Assembly (NCBI GenBank): GCA_022360315.1
Contig: JAKSDA010000091.1
Span: 1 to 52,635, forward strand
Length of the DNA: 52,635 bases
Direction of reading: 5' to 3'
DNA from: Pseudomonadota bacterium
GTDB taxonomy: Bacteria; Myxococcota_A; Polyangia; Haliangiales; Haliangiaceae
The notes beneath the pieces are model-generated. The model saw only the letters and a program-made list of their open reading frames with translations. It was not told the origin of the DNA and did not search any database. Positions 1 through 9,332 of the stretch are shown here, piece by piece; position 1 is the stretch's first letter; each line of letters starts with the position of its first letter. A program made the translations under genes and the position numbers.

Positions 1-141
1 CCGAGCCAGAGCGACGAGGCGCGCCGCCAGTGGGTGCTCGAGGAGTGGAGAATACCCGGTGTATTTGACCGACGAGCAAGCCCGCTGGCGGTGATGGATC
101 GGCGCTCTGGCGACGCGGAGAGTTTTTGGACCGGCTCTTAG
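1..141 (+). CDS. C-terminal end of an unidentified protein (partial)
   Basis: Frame 1 is open from the window edge to a TAG at 139-141, giving 46 residues that include the segment EARRQWVLEEWRIPGVF. The first 18 codons mostly end in G or C, as in the real genes here, while later codons look less typical. No domain can be recognised from so short a tail. The next gene is on the opposite strand and ends at 231, so this would be a convergent pair. It may be non-coding; the upstream sequence is needed. Confidence 0.35.
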   Translation, partial: PSQSDEARRQWVLEEWRIPGVFDRRASPLAVMDRRSGDAESFWTGS

Positions 142-230
142 TACTCACCGATCGGAGCGGCGGCGCGGCCGGCCATGATTCGGTCGATCGTCCCGCGACC
201 GATGAGTCGCTCCTCATGGCTGCGCAATGC

Positions 231-1727
231 TCATTGACGTCTGGGATTTCGCAAGTTGAGCCGGTTGAGCATTTTGTGGATCGACATCCGGTCGATCCCG
301 GCAGCTCGGGCTGCTTGTGAAATGTTGCCATCGTGCGCGGCCAGAAGCTGGCCGATGTAGCGGCGCTCGAACTCGGTAATGAGATGCTGTTTGGCTGCCT
401 TGAACGGCCGCGAAATATCGATCGCGACCGAAAGAAATCCTTTTCGTTCTTTTTCTGATTCGCTTTCCCGTCGTCCGCGGTCTTGTTCTCCCCGGTTCGG
501 TACACCGCCACTGTCGACATCGCCCGGGTCTGGTCCTGGCTCGCGACCGGGAGCGAGCTGTCCAGGGTGCTCGTCATCGCCGCTGCCCGGTGCAGCTCGG
601 TCCTTCAGAGCCGCCGCGCTCACCGGGGCCTCGGACAGGAGTACGGCCCGTTCGATCACGTTGCGCAATTCGCGCACATTGCCCGGCCAGTCGTGCTTCA
701 TCATCAGGTCGATGGTTTCGGGCGCCAGAAAGGCGCTCTCACCGCCGCGTATGCTGGCGAGGATGTGCTCGACCAGGTGCGGGATATCGTCGCGTCGCTC
801 GCGCAGGGGAGGGACCTGGATGCGCGCCACTGCGAGACGGTAGTAGAGGTCTTCGCGGAATCGACCGCGGTTGACCTCGACCCCGAGATCGCGATTGGTT
901 GCTGCCACGACGCGAATATCGATGGGAACGGTCTTGGTCGCGCCGATGCGCCGGACTTCGTGCCGCTCGAGAACCCTGAGCAGTTTGGGCTGCATGGCGA
1001 GGGGCAGCTCGCCGATCTCGTCGAGGAATACCGTGCCCTTATCGGCTCGCTCGAAGACCCCGGCAAACGAGTTGGTCGCGCCGGTAAATGCCCCTCGTTC
1101 GTGACCAAAGAGCTGGCTTTCGATGAGATTTTGCGGGATCGAGCCACAGTCGAGCACCTCGAATGGCCCGGCGTTTCGATCCGAGTATTCGTGCAGCGAC
1201 TCGGCGACCAGTTCCTTGCCCACCCCGGTCTCGCCGGTGATCAGCACGGTGGTATCGCTTTTGGCCAGCTTGTCCAGACGGGCGAAAAGCTCGCGCATCT
1301 TGACGCTTCGCCCGATCATGCCGCCGAAGCGATCGCGTACCGACAGCGCGATCTCGACCGACTCACCGAGCGGATCGAAGCGCAGTTTGCTGGATCCTGC
1401 GCCGATGACAGTGCCCGGGGGAATGTAGATGTCGTTGATGCGATAGCCACCGACAAAGGTTCCATTGGTCGAATCGAGGTCGCGCAGCCGATAGCCGTCC
1501 GCGTCGAGGCATACCTCGAAATGCAGGCCCGAGACCTTGGCGTCGGACAGCTGCACATCGTTACTGCGGCGTGCCCCAACCCGGATTTCCAAGGCCTCGA
1601 TGTCGCGAACCAATCCCTGGTCCGGCCCGGCGATGACCTCGAAGCGGCAACGGCGCACCCGCATGCTCGCTGCCCGTCCACCGGCGTAAGTCACCCAGGT
1701 TCCCGAACGTAGATCGTCCACCGGCAT
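231..1727 (-). CDS. FHA domain sigma-54-dependent transcriptional activator (NtrC/Fis type)
   Basis: A 498-aa enhancer-binding protein. An FHA phosphothreonine-binding domain lies at about residues 45-118 (GARRSND...SGLHFE...STNGTF). The AAA+ sigma-54 activation domain follows, with Walker A GETGVGKE at 165-172, the sigma-54 contact loop GAFTGA at 212-217, Walker [11 protein letters not shown] near 231-240 and WPGNVREL near 347. A low-complexity acidic/Pro linker leads to a C-terminal Fis-type helix-turn-helix ([20 protein letters not shown]). The intact GAFTGA loop suggests it activates RNA polymerase-sigma54. The FHA input suggests control by Ser/Thr phosphorylation, which fits the large kinase encoded divergently 209 bp away. 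The direct partner is inference. ATG start at 1727. Confidence 0.95.
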   Translation of the reverse strand: MPVDDLRSGTWVTYAGGRAASMRVRRCRFEVIAGPDQGLVRDIEALEIRVGARRSNDVQLSDAKVSGLHFEVCLDADGYRLRDLDSTNGTFVGGYRINDIYIPPGTVIGAGSSKLRFDPLGESVEIALSVRDRFGGMIGRSVKMRELFARLDKLAKSDTTVLITGETGVGKELVAESLHEYSDRNAGPFEVLDCGSIPQNLIESQLFGHERGAFTGATNSFAGVFERADKGTVFLDEIGELPLAMQPKLLRVLERHEVRRIGATKTVPIDIRVVAATNRDLGVEVNRGRFREDLYYRLAVARIQVPPLRERRDDIPHLVEHILASIRGGESAFLAPETIDLMMKHDWPGNVRELRNVIERAVLLSEAPVSAAALKDRAAPGSGDDEHPGQLAPGREPGPDPGDVDSGGVPNRGEQDRGRRESESEKERKGFLSVAIDISRPFKAAKQHLITEFERRYIGQLLAAHDGNISQAARAAGIDRMSIHKMLNRLNLRNPRRQ

Positions 1728-1936
1728 CGATCTCAGCGTACCACAGCAAGCTCGATGTTCCGTGCCAAGCCACTCGGCGACTGCTAGATAGGATCAGTAG
1801 ATTGCCCGGTATATTCGAAGATGCGTACTGAGCTCGCTTGCCCGGACAGTCGGCAAGAGCCAATAGTAAGTAGCGGCTCATCGCTTGATGGATCACTTCT
1901 TGGAACCGAAGGACAAAATCGGGTAGAGGAGCTGGC

Positions 1937-4900
1937 TTGCCACGATGTCTAACCTGCCATCGCCGTCTAGCTGACGGAGTCCGGTGCCCGAGTCACCCCC
2001 GGGCCGCACCGGCGCGGTCGCCAGCGCTCGAGCTGGAACCAGCCCCGAGCTTGCCCGGGTACTGTCTCGGTCCATGTCTGGGCGCCGGTGGCTTTGCCAG
2101 TGTGTGGGCAGCCGGTCACAGTGACGGCGACCTTTCGGTGGCCGTAAAGGTAGCCCGCGTGGCGACGAAAGCGGCGCAACAACGCTTTGCTGGCGAGGCC
2201 GAGGCTCTCGCCCGGGTCGGCCCGGGCAGCATTCCCGAACTCTACGAATACGGCACTCTCAAAAATGGACGACCCTACATTGCCATGGAACTGCTCGACG
2301 GCAGCCCGCTGAGCGATCATCTGGGCCGGCTTTCAGCACCGCCCACTCTGCGCCGGGTTCGGAGTCTAGCCGATGCCGTGCTCGCCAACCTGGCAGCGAT
2401 ACACGCGGTCGGCCTGGTTCACAGCGATATCAAGCCCGATAACGTCATGCTCTGTTCCGGCGACTCTGCGGCAACCTCCTCCGGTGGGAGAGCCGGAGCG
2501 GCGCGCGTGATCACCAAGATCCTGGATCTCGGCAGTGCTAGGCGGGGCGACGAGCCCGGCCAGGGCTGCCCGGAAAAAAGCCCGGCCGACCAGCTGGCAG
2601 ACCGCTCCACTGCCAGTCTTACCGGCAGCGAGGAATCACTCGCCGTGGTCGGCTCGATCGAATACATGGCGCCTGAGCAGTTTCTATCGCCGCAGATCGA
2701 TCACCGCGCCGACATCTACGCATTTGGGATCTTGCTCTACGAGCTACTCACCCTGCGAGTGCCATTTATCGGCGACCGCGGTGCGATCGAGCGCGGTCAT
2801 CAATCGCTGCGACCGCCGAGGCCCAGTTCCATTGCAGAGGTGGCCGAGCCGGTCGAGGAGCTGTGTCTGGCTTGTCTGTCCAAGGAGCCCACAAAGAGAC
2901 CGCACGACGTGGCCGAGCTGCGGCATTTGCTCGCATTGGCCTGCGATCGGGCAAAATCGGCCGATTCGAGCGGAGCCAAACCGCTGACGCGCACAGCCCC
3001 GCTGCTCACCGACGCACGGCAGCCGGTCGTGCTCCTGGTGATCGACGTCGAGGATACTGCGCCCGACGACAACTACCAGTCTGTGGTCAGCGGCGTCGAG
3101 CGGCGAAAAGGCGTGATCGCACGCCAACAGGGCAAGCGCTATATCTGCGGTTTCTCGGTGCTCGAGGACGAAGCACCGGCCGAGACTGCCCTGGCCGCAG
3201 CCCGTGAGGTCGTCGCCGAATACGGAGCCGAGTACGGCGTGCGAGTTGCCCTTCACCTCGCTCAGCTCAAGGTCAGAAGGCGGAGAAAACGAATTGGATC
3301 GGCGTTCTACGGCTCTGCACTGGACAATGCCGAGAGCTGGCTGCCGGGCGAGCCGTGGAGTGGAATTCTCGTCACCGACAAGCTGGCAGCGGTTTTGCCT
3401 CGCTCTCAGACCAAGCCCGCGCCGGCTCATCCGGGATTTTGCGAGATCGGGCCCGATGCTGCGGCGCCCTCCGAGGCACAGGCCGAACAGCGCGAGCCCG
3501 CCCGGGAGAGAAATCGCCTCGCGACTGTAGACTCTGGTGACGTCGCACTGGTCGGCCGCGATGATATCTTGGCGCAAGCTCGGGCCGATCTCCGCCGGGT
3601 TCTGGATAGCGCCAACCCCGGCCTGTTCACCCTGTACGGCGAAAGTGGCCTCGGCAAATCGCGTCTGGCCGACGAGTTGGCCGAACTCGCCCGCCGCGAG
3701 TGTGCCCAGGCCGATGTTTTGTTGGTCCGCGCAACCCGCCGCGTGGTCGGGGCCAGAGATAGCGCGATGAGCGACCTCACGGAGCATCTGGACGAGCGTC
3801 TCTCGCATCTGCAGGCCGCTCAGACCGCAGACTCCGGGCTGGGAGATATCATACGTCAGGTAGCGGTGGCACGGCCGTTCATCATGGTGTTCGACGACGC
3901 CCACTACGCTGACAGCCTGCTCCTCGACGCGGTCGAGTACGCCACACTCGACGGCGATGAGATGCCGCTGTGGATCGCCACGGTGGCTCATCCCCAGCTG
4001 CTGCGGAGGCGTCCGCAGTGGGGTGAGCGGGCGCATCAACACCGCGTTGTCGAGTTGCAACCACTGGACGAAGGCGAGACCATGAAGCTCGCCGCGGAAC
4101 TGCTGCGGCCTGCCGAATATCCGCCGGCCGATGTATTGAGACAGCTCGCCCGGTGGACCGCGGGCAGCCCTCACTCGCTCGCCGAGCTGGTGCGAATCCT
4201 CAAGCGCGAGGGCTTCGTGCGCAAGAGGCCGCAGGTCGAAAGCTGGTACATCGCCACCGCAGAACTCGACCGTCTGCCGCCGTCTCCGGCCGAGCAGTGG
4301 CTCGCCGCGCGGCGACTGGATGCCCTTCCCGCCGAGCTGGCCGCCTGTTTGCGGCTGTGTGCAGTACTGGGCGTCGAGTTCTTGCGCGATGAGCTCGAAT
4401 GGGTTCAAGACGCTGCCGGGCACAGCGGCGCCGCGAGCACCTCGATGGATACCGATGTTGGATTGTCCGAACTGAAGCATCTCGATTTTGTCGAGGAACA
4501 CGAGCCCGGAGTGTGGTCGTTTCGGCAGGCCGCTTTTCAGGACGCGGTGTACAAACTGGTCGGTGAACGAGAGCGCAGGTTGATTCACGGCGACGCCCTG
4601 GTCTTCTGGCGCACCCATTGCTCTCCCGAGCACGGCGATCGCTCCCCGGTAATCCCCGGCCGATCCGCTCCCTGCGATTCCCTTTTGGACCGAGTGCTGG
4701 CAGCCCGAGCGCGTCACGCCGGGGCCTCCGGCGCTGCCAGCGAAGCCGCCGATGCCTATCTAGCCCTGGCAGACCGCGCCCGCGACAACTATCGCGATGT
4801 GGACGCCGACCACTACTACACATCCGCGCTCGCCTTCATCGGCGAGAGCGAGCATGGGCGCCGGGCTCGCGCGCTGGGAGCACGCGGGCGCGTCCGCTAT

Positions 4901-5977
4901 CGGATCCAGCGCAATCGCGAATCGCTTGCCGATCTGCGCGCGGCCCAGGAGCACGCAGTCCACGACGGCGACCGCATGATGTTGGCAACCCTGATCCTCG
5001 AGGAAGCGACCGCATTGGATTGGGCCTGGTTGTACGACGAATCGGCCAATCGTGTGGAAGCGGTCGAGCGTTTGATTTCCGATTCAGACGAAGTCGAGCT
5101 CAGCGGACGATACCTCAATGCCCTGGCCCGCTCTCATTACCGCAAAGAACAGATGCATCGGGCCATAGAACTGTACGTGCGCTCGACCGAGCGCTCGGCA
5201 GCCTGCGGCGACCACGAAACCGAAATCGTCGCGCTCTTGCTGCTCGCACTCGCGCTCGTCGCGGTCGGAGAGTTCGACGATGCCGAGAAGCGCTTTGGCG
5301 AGGTCATCGCATTGTGCGAGCGAACAGGCGACCGATTTCACCTCTGCACCGCGTACTGCAATCGCGTGATCCTCAGTTCCGTAAAAAAAGCGGTGCAAGA
5401 CATCGCGCAGGATCTGCGCCGGGCGGTGAAATTGGCGCGCGAGATCGGACAGCCGACGCTCGAACGCATCGCCACGCACAATCTGGCCGAGTTTCTTCAC
5501 TGGAGTGGCTGTCATTCCGAAGCGCTGCGATTGGCCCGCCGGGCCTACGCACTGCAGCGTTTCTTGCCCGAGCCAACCCCACCAGATGCACTGTTGCTGG
5601 CGCGAATTCACGCAGCGCTGGACCATGTCGATGAGGCGCGCCAAATGCTCGAAGAGGTGCGCTCGCTGGCGTACTCGAAACGTCTCACCAGATTCGAGCA
5701 AATCGCCACTGCAGTGCTCGACTTGACCCTGAGCGAGCAGAGTAGTTCCAGCGCGTGGGACGAGTTACTCCGAATCGCCCGGCGTAACCTTCCCGGCGAG
5801 GAGTTTCTCGAGATGTTGTTTTTCTGCGCCCGCACCGCCTGGAAGTCACGCCGCTGGCAACAAGCCGCCGATGCAATCGCCGAGGCCCAGACAAAACTCG
5901 ATGAGCAGCCGACCTGGCGTCAGTCGTTTGCTGAGCTAGCAGAAAAACTCCCACCTGGCCTGTCCTCGGCTTTGTAA
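1937..5977 (+). CDS. Ser/Thr protein kinase with zinc-ribbon N-terminus, cyclase-like, AAA ATPase and TPR domains
   Basis: A 1346-aa cytoplasmic mosaic. The start is TTG at 1937, chosen because AGGAG (1927-1931) sits 5 nt upstream and because it retains a possible metal site, CLTC-x10-CPSH, at residues 4-20. The kinase domain (about 40-330) has a Gly loop (GAGGFASVW), a catalytic loop reading HSD at 162-164 instead of HRD, DLG at 197-199 instead of DFG, and APE-like MAPEQ. Residues about 364-490 (VVLLVIDVED... GSALDNAESW) resemble a degenerate class III cyclase fold. An AAA/STAND-type ATPase follows, with Walker A GESGLGKS at 568-575 and Walker B IMVFDD at 649-654. The last ~400 residues look like TPR helices. 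It is encoded divergently from an FHA regulator. Targets are unknown, and kinase activity is plausible but not certain because of the two altered motifs. Confidence 0.92.
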   Translation: MPRCLTCHRRLADGVRCPSHPRAAPARSPALELEPAPSLPGYCLGPCLGAGGFASVWAAGHSDGDLSVAVKVARVATKAAQQRFAGEAEALARVGPGSIPELYEYGTLKNGRPYIAMELLDGSPLSDHLGRLSAPPTLRRVRSLADAVLANLAAIHAVGLVHSDIKPDNVMLCSGDSAATSSGGRAGAARVITKILDLGSARRGDEPGQGCPEKSPADQLADRSTASLTGSEESLAVVGSIEYMAPEQFLSPQIDHRADIYAFGILLYELLTLRVPFIGDRGAIERGHQSLRPPRPSSIAEVAEPVEELCLACLSKEPTKRPHDVAELRHLLALACDRAKSADSSGAKPLTRTAPLLTDARQPVVLLVIDVEDTAPDDNYQSVVSGVERRKGVIARQQGKRYICGFSVLEDEAPAETALAAAREVVAEYGAEYGVRVALHLAQLKVRRRRKRIGSAFYGSALDNAESWLPGEPWSGILVTDKLAAVLPRSQTKPAPAHPGFCEIGPDAAAPSEAQAEQREPARERNRLATVDSGDVALVGRDDILAQARADLRRVLDSANPGLFTLYGESGLGKSRLADELAELARRECAQADVLLVRATRRVVGARDSAMSDLTEHLDERLSHLQAAQTADSGLGDIIRQVAVARPFIMVFDDAHYADSLLLDAVEYATLDGDEMPLWIATVAHPQLLRRRPQWGERAHQHRVVELQPLDEGETMKLAAELLRPAEYPPADVLRQLARWTAGSPHSLAELVRILKREGFVRKRPQVESWYIATAELDRLPPSPAEQWLAARRLDALPAELAACLRLCAVLGVEFLRDELEWVQDAAGHSGAASTSMDTDVGLSELKHLDFVEEHEPGVWSFRQAAFQDAVYKLVGERERRLIHGDALVFWRTHCSPEHGDRSPVIPGRSAPCDSLLDRVLAARARHAGASGAASEAADAYLALADRARDNYRDVDADHYYTSALAFIGESEHGRRARALGARGRVRYRIQRNRESLADLRAAQEHAVHDGDRMMLATLILEEATALDWAWLYDESANRVEAVERLISDSDEVELSGRYLNALARSHYRKEQMHRAIELYVRSTERSAACGDHETEIVALLLLALALVAVGEFDDAEKRFGEVIALCERTGDRFHLCTAYCNRVILSSVKKAVQDIAQDLRRAVKLAREIGQPTLERIATHNLAEFLHWSGCHSEALRLARRAYALQRFLPEPTPPDALLLARIHAALDHVDEARQMLEEVRSLAYSKRLTRFEQIATAVLDLTLSEQSSSSAWDELLRIARRNLPGEEFLEMLFFCARTAWKSRRWQQAADAIAEAQTKLDEQPTWRQSFAELAEKLPPGLSSAL

Positions 5978-5997
5978 TCACCCAAACCTGCCCCTCC

Positions 5998-6058
5998 GGT
6001 CTAATTCGTTCAGACCAACTCAACTGATCCATTCTATGCGGACCAGCTTACCTGGTCC
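5998..6058 (+). terminator. two adjacent hairpins after the kinase gene
   Basis: GGTCT (5998-6002) pairs with AGACC (6012-6016), and GGACCAG (6040-6046) pairs with CTGGTCC (6052-6058) around a 5-nt loop. They begin 20 nt after the kinase stop codon. Neither has a clear U-run, so an intrinsic terminator is only a candidate. Confidence 0.3.
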
Positions 6059-6246
6059 AACTTTGCACCAAAACCTCCCTAGAGAAATAGGAAATTTGGC
6101 CACGCAGTGGGAAGGTGTGTATGCTTCGTTTACAATTTTGGCAAAAAAATACATAAGTGGAAAAATTTAGTTTTACCGAATTCAGAAAATTTGATATCGG
6201 TAGAAAAGTCCATTTCAGTTGTAAACACAGCAAAAGGGGATATGTC
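6059..6246 (+). promoter_or_regulatory. AT-rich leader upstream of exported Cys-rich protein
   Basis: About 190 nt clearly richer in A and T than the surrounding genes (for example tttacaattttggcaaaa at about 6129). No good ORF lies inside. It ends in a strong ribosome-binding site, AAGGGGA at 6234-6240, 6 nt before a GTG codon. It probably holds the promoter of the following gene; TTTACA near 6129 followed by TACATA is a weak -35/-10 candidate. Confidence 0.4.
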
Positions 6247-7515
6247 GTGCGTTGTAAGAATCTCGTTCTCACCGTCGTCTTCGCTTTCTCTCAAGTTGGC
6301 TGCATTGACACTGATAATGATGAAGTTACAGTAGGTTACGAGAGGAAATCTCTGGTCAGCCTAAATGCCCTGGCGTTTAATAAACTCTCGGGCAACAAGC
6401 TTTCGGGCAACAGCCTTGCCACCCACAAGCTGGCGATCAACCGATTGACAGACGGTACCCTGGTAGCCGGTGATCTGGAGGACCTGGAAACGACCGAGGG
6501 TGGACGAGAACTATTGACCTACATCGCACAGTGTGCGCTGAATGAAGGTGATACGCTTGAAGCGACCCATAGTAGTACTACCTATCAATTCCCCGGCTTA
6601 CTGGGTCTGGCGCCGAACTGGGAAACTACTGGAATCAGTGCGAACGAGCAGGAGCTTGTCTCTGCCTGTCTGGTCGGACATGTCAATGCATTTGGCATTT
6701 CGGTTACGATTTCCGCTCGGGTGATCGACGAACTCCTTGCCGATGCGACAGAGTTGTCTACGTACCAGGTTTACGAGGGGACGTTTTTCGGCCAGGTATT
6801 TGTGGCCGATCAGGAGAGCGACCCGATTTACACGTACTCGTGTCAGGGTGACGACTACGACATCGCCAGTGCCCATAGCCCCGCCGCTCGCGCGGATCGA
6901 GTCTGCACGGACGGCGACACGGGATGTGGCGACATTGTGTCGCTCGGCCGATGTCGAGACGTCTGCGACGATTATTCTGACCGGTACGGCTGGAAGAACT
7001 GCTGGGGGGGCGGTGTAAAGTACACGTACACCATGAGCGTGTTCCTGGTCGACGCCAACCCTGACAACGAAGACGAGACCTGCGGCAGTGGCTCGAATTG
7101 CACCAGTCCGGCATTGGCCACCGAGGCTGCCAACACCGGGACGCGAGCGATCCTGAGCTGTCGCGATTCGAACCACTGCACCGCGACCTGTGAGGACGAC
7201 GATCTATGCACGCTCGACGGCGCCGACTCGACCGGTGATTTCACCGCCAACGTGAACTCGGGGGCCAAGGCCAAGGTCGACGCCTTCAATGCGAATAACG
7301 CGAAAGTGTACTGCGATGATATCGACAACGCGGGAACCGAGTGCGAGGCCGACTGCAAGTCGGCAGGCACCTGCGACCTCGAATGCACGAACGGCGCGTC
7401 GTGCCTTCTGGAATGCAGTGGAGCGACGACCTGCAGTATCTCCAGCTGCCACGAAATCGGAGGTGCGACGAGTTGCGGTGGTGGTGTATGGGTGTGCGGC
7501 CGCACTTGCCCATAG
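6247..7515 (+). CDS. exported cysteine-rich protein, probable lipoprotein
   Basis: A protein of 422 aa if started at GTG 6247. That start was chosen over ATG 6157 because of AAGGGGA 6 nt upstream and because it begins a compact signal peptide (VRCKNLVLTVVFAFSQVGC) ending in a lipobox-like QVGC; Gln at -3 is unusual. A short repetitive stretch NKLSGNKLSGNSLATHKL follows, of the Leu/Asn-Gly repeat kind common in myxobacterial surface proteins. The C-terminal half is dense in cysteines, with about ten in the last 90 residues, suggesting a disulfide-bonded outer-surface protein. The 5' end of the gene is AT-rich like its leader, and composition shifts to the genome norm further in. I do not recognise a family, and no function is proposed. 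Confidence 0.75.
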   Translation: MRCKNLVLTVVFAFSQVGCIDTDNDEVTVGYERKSLVSLNALAFNKLSGNKLSGNSLATHKLAINRLTDGTLVAGDLEDLETTEGGRELLTYIAQCALNEGDTLEATHSSTTYQFPGLLGLAPNWETTGISANEQELVSACLVGHVNAFGISVTISARVIDELLADATELSTYQVYEGTFFGQVFVADQESDPIYTYSCQGDDYDIASAHSPAARADRVCTDGDTGCGDIVSLGRCRDVCDDYSDRYGWKNCWGGGVKYTYTMSVFLVDANPDNEDETCGSGSNCTSPALATEAANTGTRAILSCRDSNHCTATCEDDDLCTLDGADSTGDFTANVNSGAKAKVDAFNANNAKVYCDDIDNAGTECEADCKSAGTCDLECTNGASCLLECSGATTCSISSCHEIGGATSCGGGVWVCGRTCP

Positions 7516-7764
7516 TTGTACGACTCGAGGTCACTTATACAGTCTCAACTGGTCCGAGATCGCCGGTGCGATACTGCACTTGCATGCTGTAGTGTCTGTT
7601 CGCCTATGCCGTGTACGCTCCGCGGGATTCTTCTCATCGGCCCTATCTCACCCGGGCCTCTCGGACCATGTGGGATTGTATAGCAAGTCCATCCGGCGTC
7701 TGTCTTTGAGAGAGGCGCCTGCGAGTCGAATCTATCCTTCCCCTTCGCTGTTCCGCAGTCATTA

Positions 7765-9177
7765 ATGATATCATCAAATGACCACGTGAGGCCCGGCGAG
7801 CGGATCGGTGATTACTCGATCAAGGAACAAATCGCTATTGGCGGCTTTGGGACCGTATGGCGTGCGATCCATGTCGAATCAGAGCGGGTGGCGGCGATCA
7901 AGGTGCTGCACGCTCATCTGGTCAGTTCCGAGATTTTGGTCCTGCGGCTCGAGCGTGAGGCCCGGGCCATTGCGCTCATGCGCCACCCCAACATCGTCGA
8001 TCTCTACGACCACGGCAGGCTGCCCGACGGTCGGCCCTATCTCGTCATGGAGTACCTCACGGGACAGGATCTCGGCACGCATATCGCCCTGCGCGGCACC
8101 CTCTCGCCCGAAAAGGTAATGCCCATACTCGACCAGCTGGGTTCCGCGTTGACGGCTGCTCACGCCCACGGGATCGTCCATCGCGATTTGAAGGCGTCCA
8201 ACGTGTTCTTGAGCGGCACAGACCGCGAGTTGCGGGTGGTTCTCTTCGACTTTGGCATCGCCAAGCTTTTGGGCAATCAGGGTCCCAAGCTCACCCTATC
8301 GAGTTCACTGCTCGGCAGCCCGGCATGTATATCGCCCGAACAGATCCTCGGTCAGGCGGTCGATGCTCGCACTGATGTCTATGCACTGGGCTCGCTCACC
8401 TACCAGATGCTGGTGGGACACCCGCCGTTCTCCGGGGCCAGTCCGACCTCCATCTTGACCATGCATCTCGAAGAATATCCGCCTCATCCGTCGCATTACG
8501 GCGACGTTTTGCCGATTTTTGACAGTGTTGTCATGAAGGCGATGAGCAAAGAGCCCGACGCCCGCTATCAATCGGTAGCCGATTTTGTTGCGGCGTTTTG
8601 GGCTGCCAAGAACGAGAGCGAATCGGCCCCGAGCAAGAGTGCTGGTCTCGATGCAGCCACGCTGGCCCTCGGTCTTTTTGTGGATGTGCAAGCCGAGGCC
8701 GATGCGCTCGACGAGCCCGACGACGCCTTGCTCGACGACCTCGAATCACTGGTCCCCGAGGCTGCTCGGGTGCTCGAAGCGCGCGGTTTTCTGCTCGCCT
8801 ACGAACGGGGCAACTCCGCCCTATTCGTCACCTCCCTGCCCAGCGATCCAGCTGCCGAGGCCGCCCTGCGCGAGCAAGAGGTCAATACTGCGCTATCTCT
8901 GCTCGACGTCATGCGAGTGCGGCCAACCTGCGATCCGCGCGTTCGGGTGAACCTCTATCTTCACGTCGACGAAGCGGTCATACAGGGCCAGCAGGTCAAG
9001 AGCGGACGACTCCTCGATTGCTCGTCCTGGACTCCCGCGGTTGCGGGCGATCATGTGGTCGCCGGTGGCGCGGTCTTCGCCTCGGGTGACGTATTGCGCG
9101 GTCTCGGCCTCAAGAGCCAGCTTCTGTCGCCGTCCTCGCCGATCCACCGGGTCGAGGATCCGCTGTCTGAACTCTAG
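7765..9177 (+). CDS. Ser/Thr protein kinase with C-terminal degenerate cyclase-like domain
   Basis: A 470-aa Hanks-type kinase. It has a Gly loop IAIGGFGTVW, catalytic Lys46 in AAIKVL, a canonical catalytic loop HRDLKASN with HRD at 139-141, DFG at 162-164, and SPEQ in the activation segment (ACISPEQ). All key residues are present, so it should be an active kinase. After the kinase fold (about residue 290) comes a ~170-residue domain (LALGLFVDVQ ... GDHVVAGGAVFASGDVL) with the layout of a class III nucleotide cyclase/CHD but without the metal-binding aspartates I would expect. A comparable region follows the kinase in the gene at 1937. There is no transmembrane segment. A long perfect hairpin starts at the stop codon. 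Confidence 0.92.
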   Translation: MISSNDHVRPGERIGDYSIKEQIAIGGFGTVWRAIHVESERVAAIKVLHAHLVSSEILVLRLEREARAIALMRHPNIVDLYDHGRLPDGRPYLVMEYLTGQDLGTHIALRGTLSPEKVMPILDQLGSALTAAHAHGIVHRDLKASNVFLSGTDRELRVVLFDFGIAKLLGNQGPKLTLSSSLLGSPACISPEQILGQAVDARTDVYALGSLTYQMLVGHPPFSGASPTSILTMHLEEYPPHPSHYGDVLPIFDSVVMKAMSKEPDARYQSVADFVAAFWAAKNESESAPSKSAGLDAATLALGLFVDVQAEADALDEPDDALLDDLESLVPEAARVLEARGFLLAYERGNSALFVTSLPSDPAAEAALREQEVNTALSLLDVMRVRPTCDPRVRVNLYLHVDEAVIQGQQVKSGRLLDCSSWTPAVAGDHVVAGGAVFASGDVLRGLGLKSQLLSPSSPIHRVEDPLSEL

Positions 9178-9206
9178 CGGCGTTCGGGAAAAATCCCGAA
9201 CGCCGC
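9177..9206 (+). terminator. 13-bp perfect hairpin at the kinase stop codon
   Basis: GCGGCGTTCGGGA, loop AAAA, then its exact complement. It begins at the last base of the TAG stop. No U-tract follows, so it may work with Rho, as an mRNA 3' stabiliser, or as a barrier between convergent genes. The core TTCGGGAAAAATCCCGAA recurs in the hairpin at 9302-9328. Confidence 0.6.
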
Positions 9207-9301
9207 TACCACTATTGGGCAAAGCCCTCCGGCGGACTCTCGCCGGGTGCCCCATGCGTCCGAAATCGGCTGATCGCCGCTCTCGGCCGGGACGCACGCA
9301 G

Positions 9302-9328
9302 ATTCGGGAAAAACGATTTTTCCCGAAT
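9302..9328 (-). terminator. 12-bp perfect hairpin after the selenoprotein gene
   Basis: ATTCGGGAAAAA, loop CGA, then its exact complement, 4 nt beyond the TAA (9333-9335) of the minus-strand gene. Read on the minus strand, the 3' part includes a run of five T. It is the counterpart of the 9177-9206 hairpin for the convergent gene. Confidence 0.6.
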
Positions 9329-9332
9329 GCTG

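Noticed and set aside
2744..4717. 657-codon minus-strand frame opposite the 1346-aa kinase
   Set aside because: Same reason: no domain, and overlapped by motif-rich coding sequence on the plus strand.
7551..7667. 8-bp inverted repeat GGTCCGAG / CTCGGACC about 100 nt apart before the second kinase gene
   Set aside because: The arms are short and far apart, with no further pairing between; chance is likely in a GC-rich genome.
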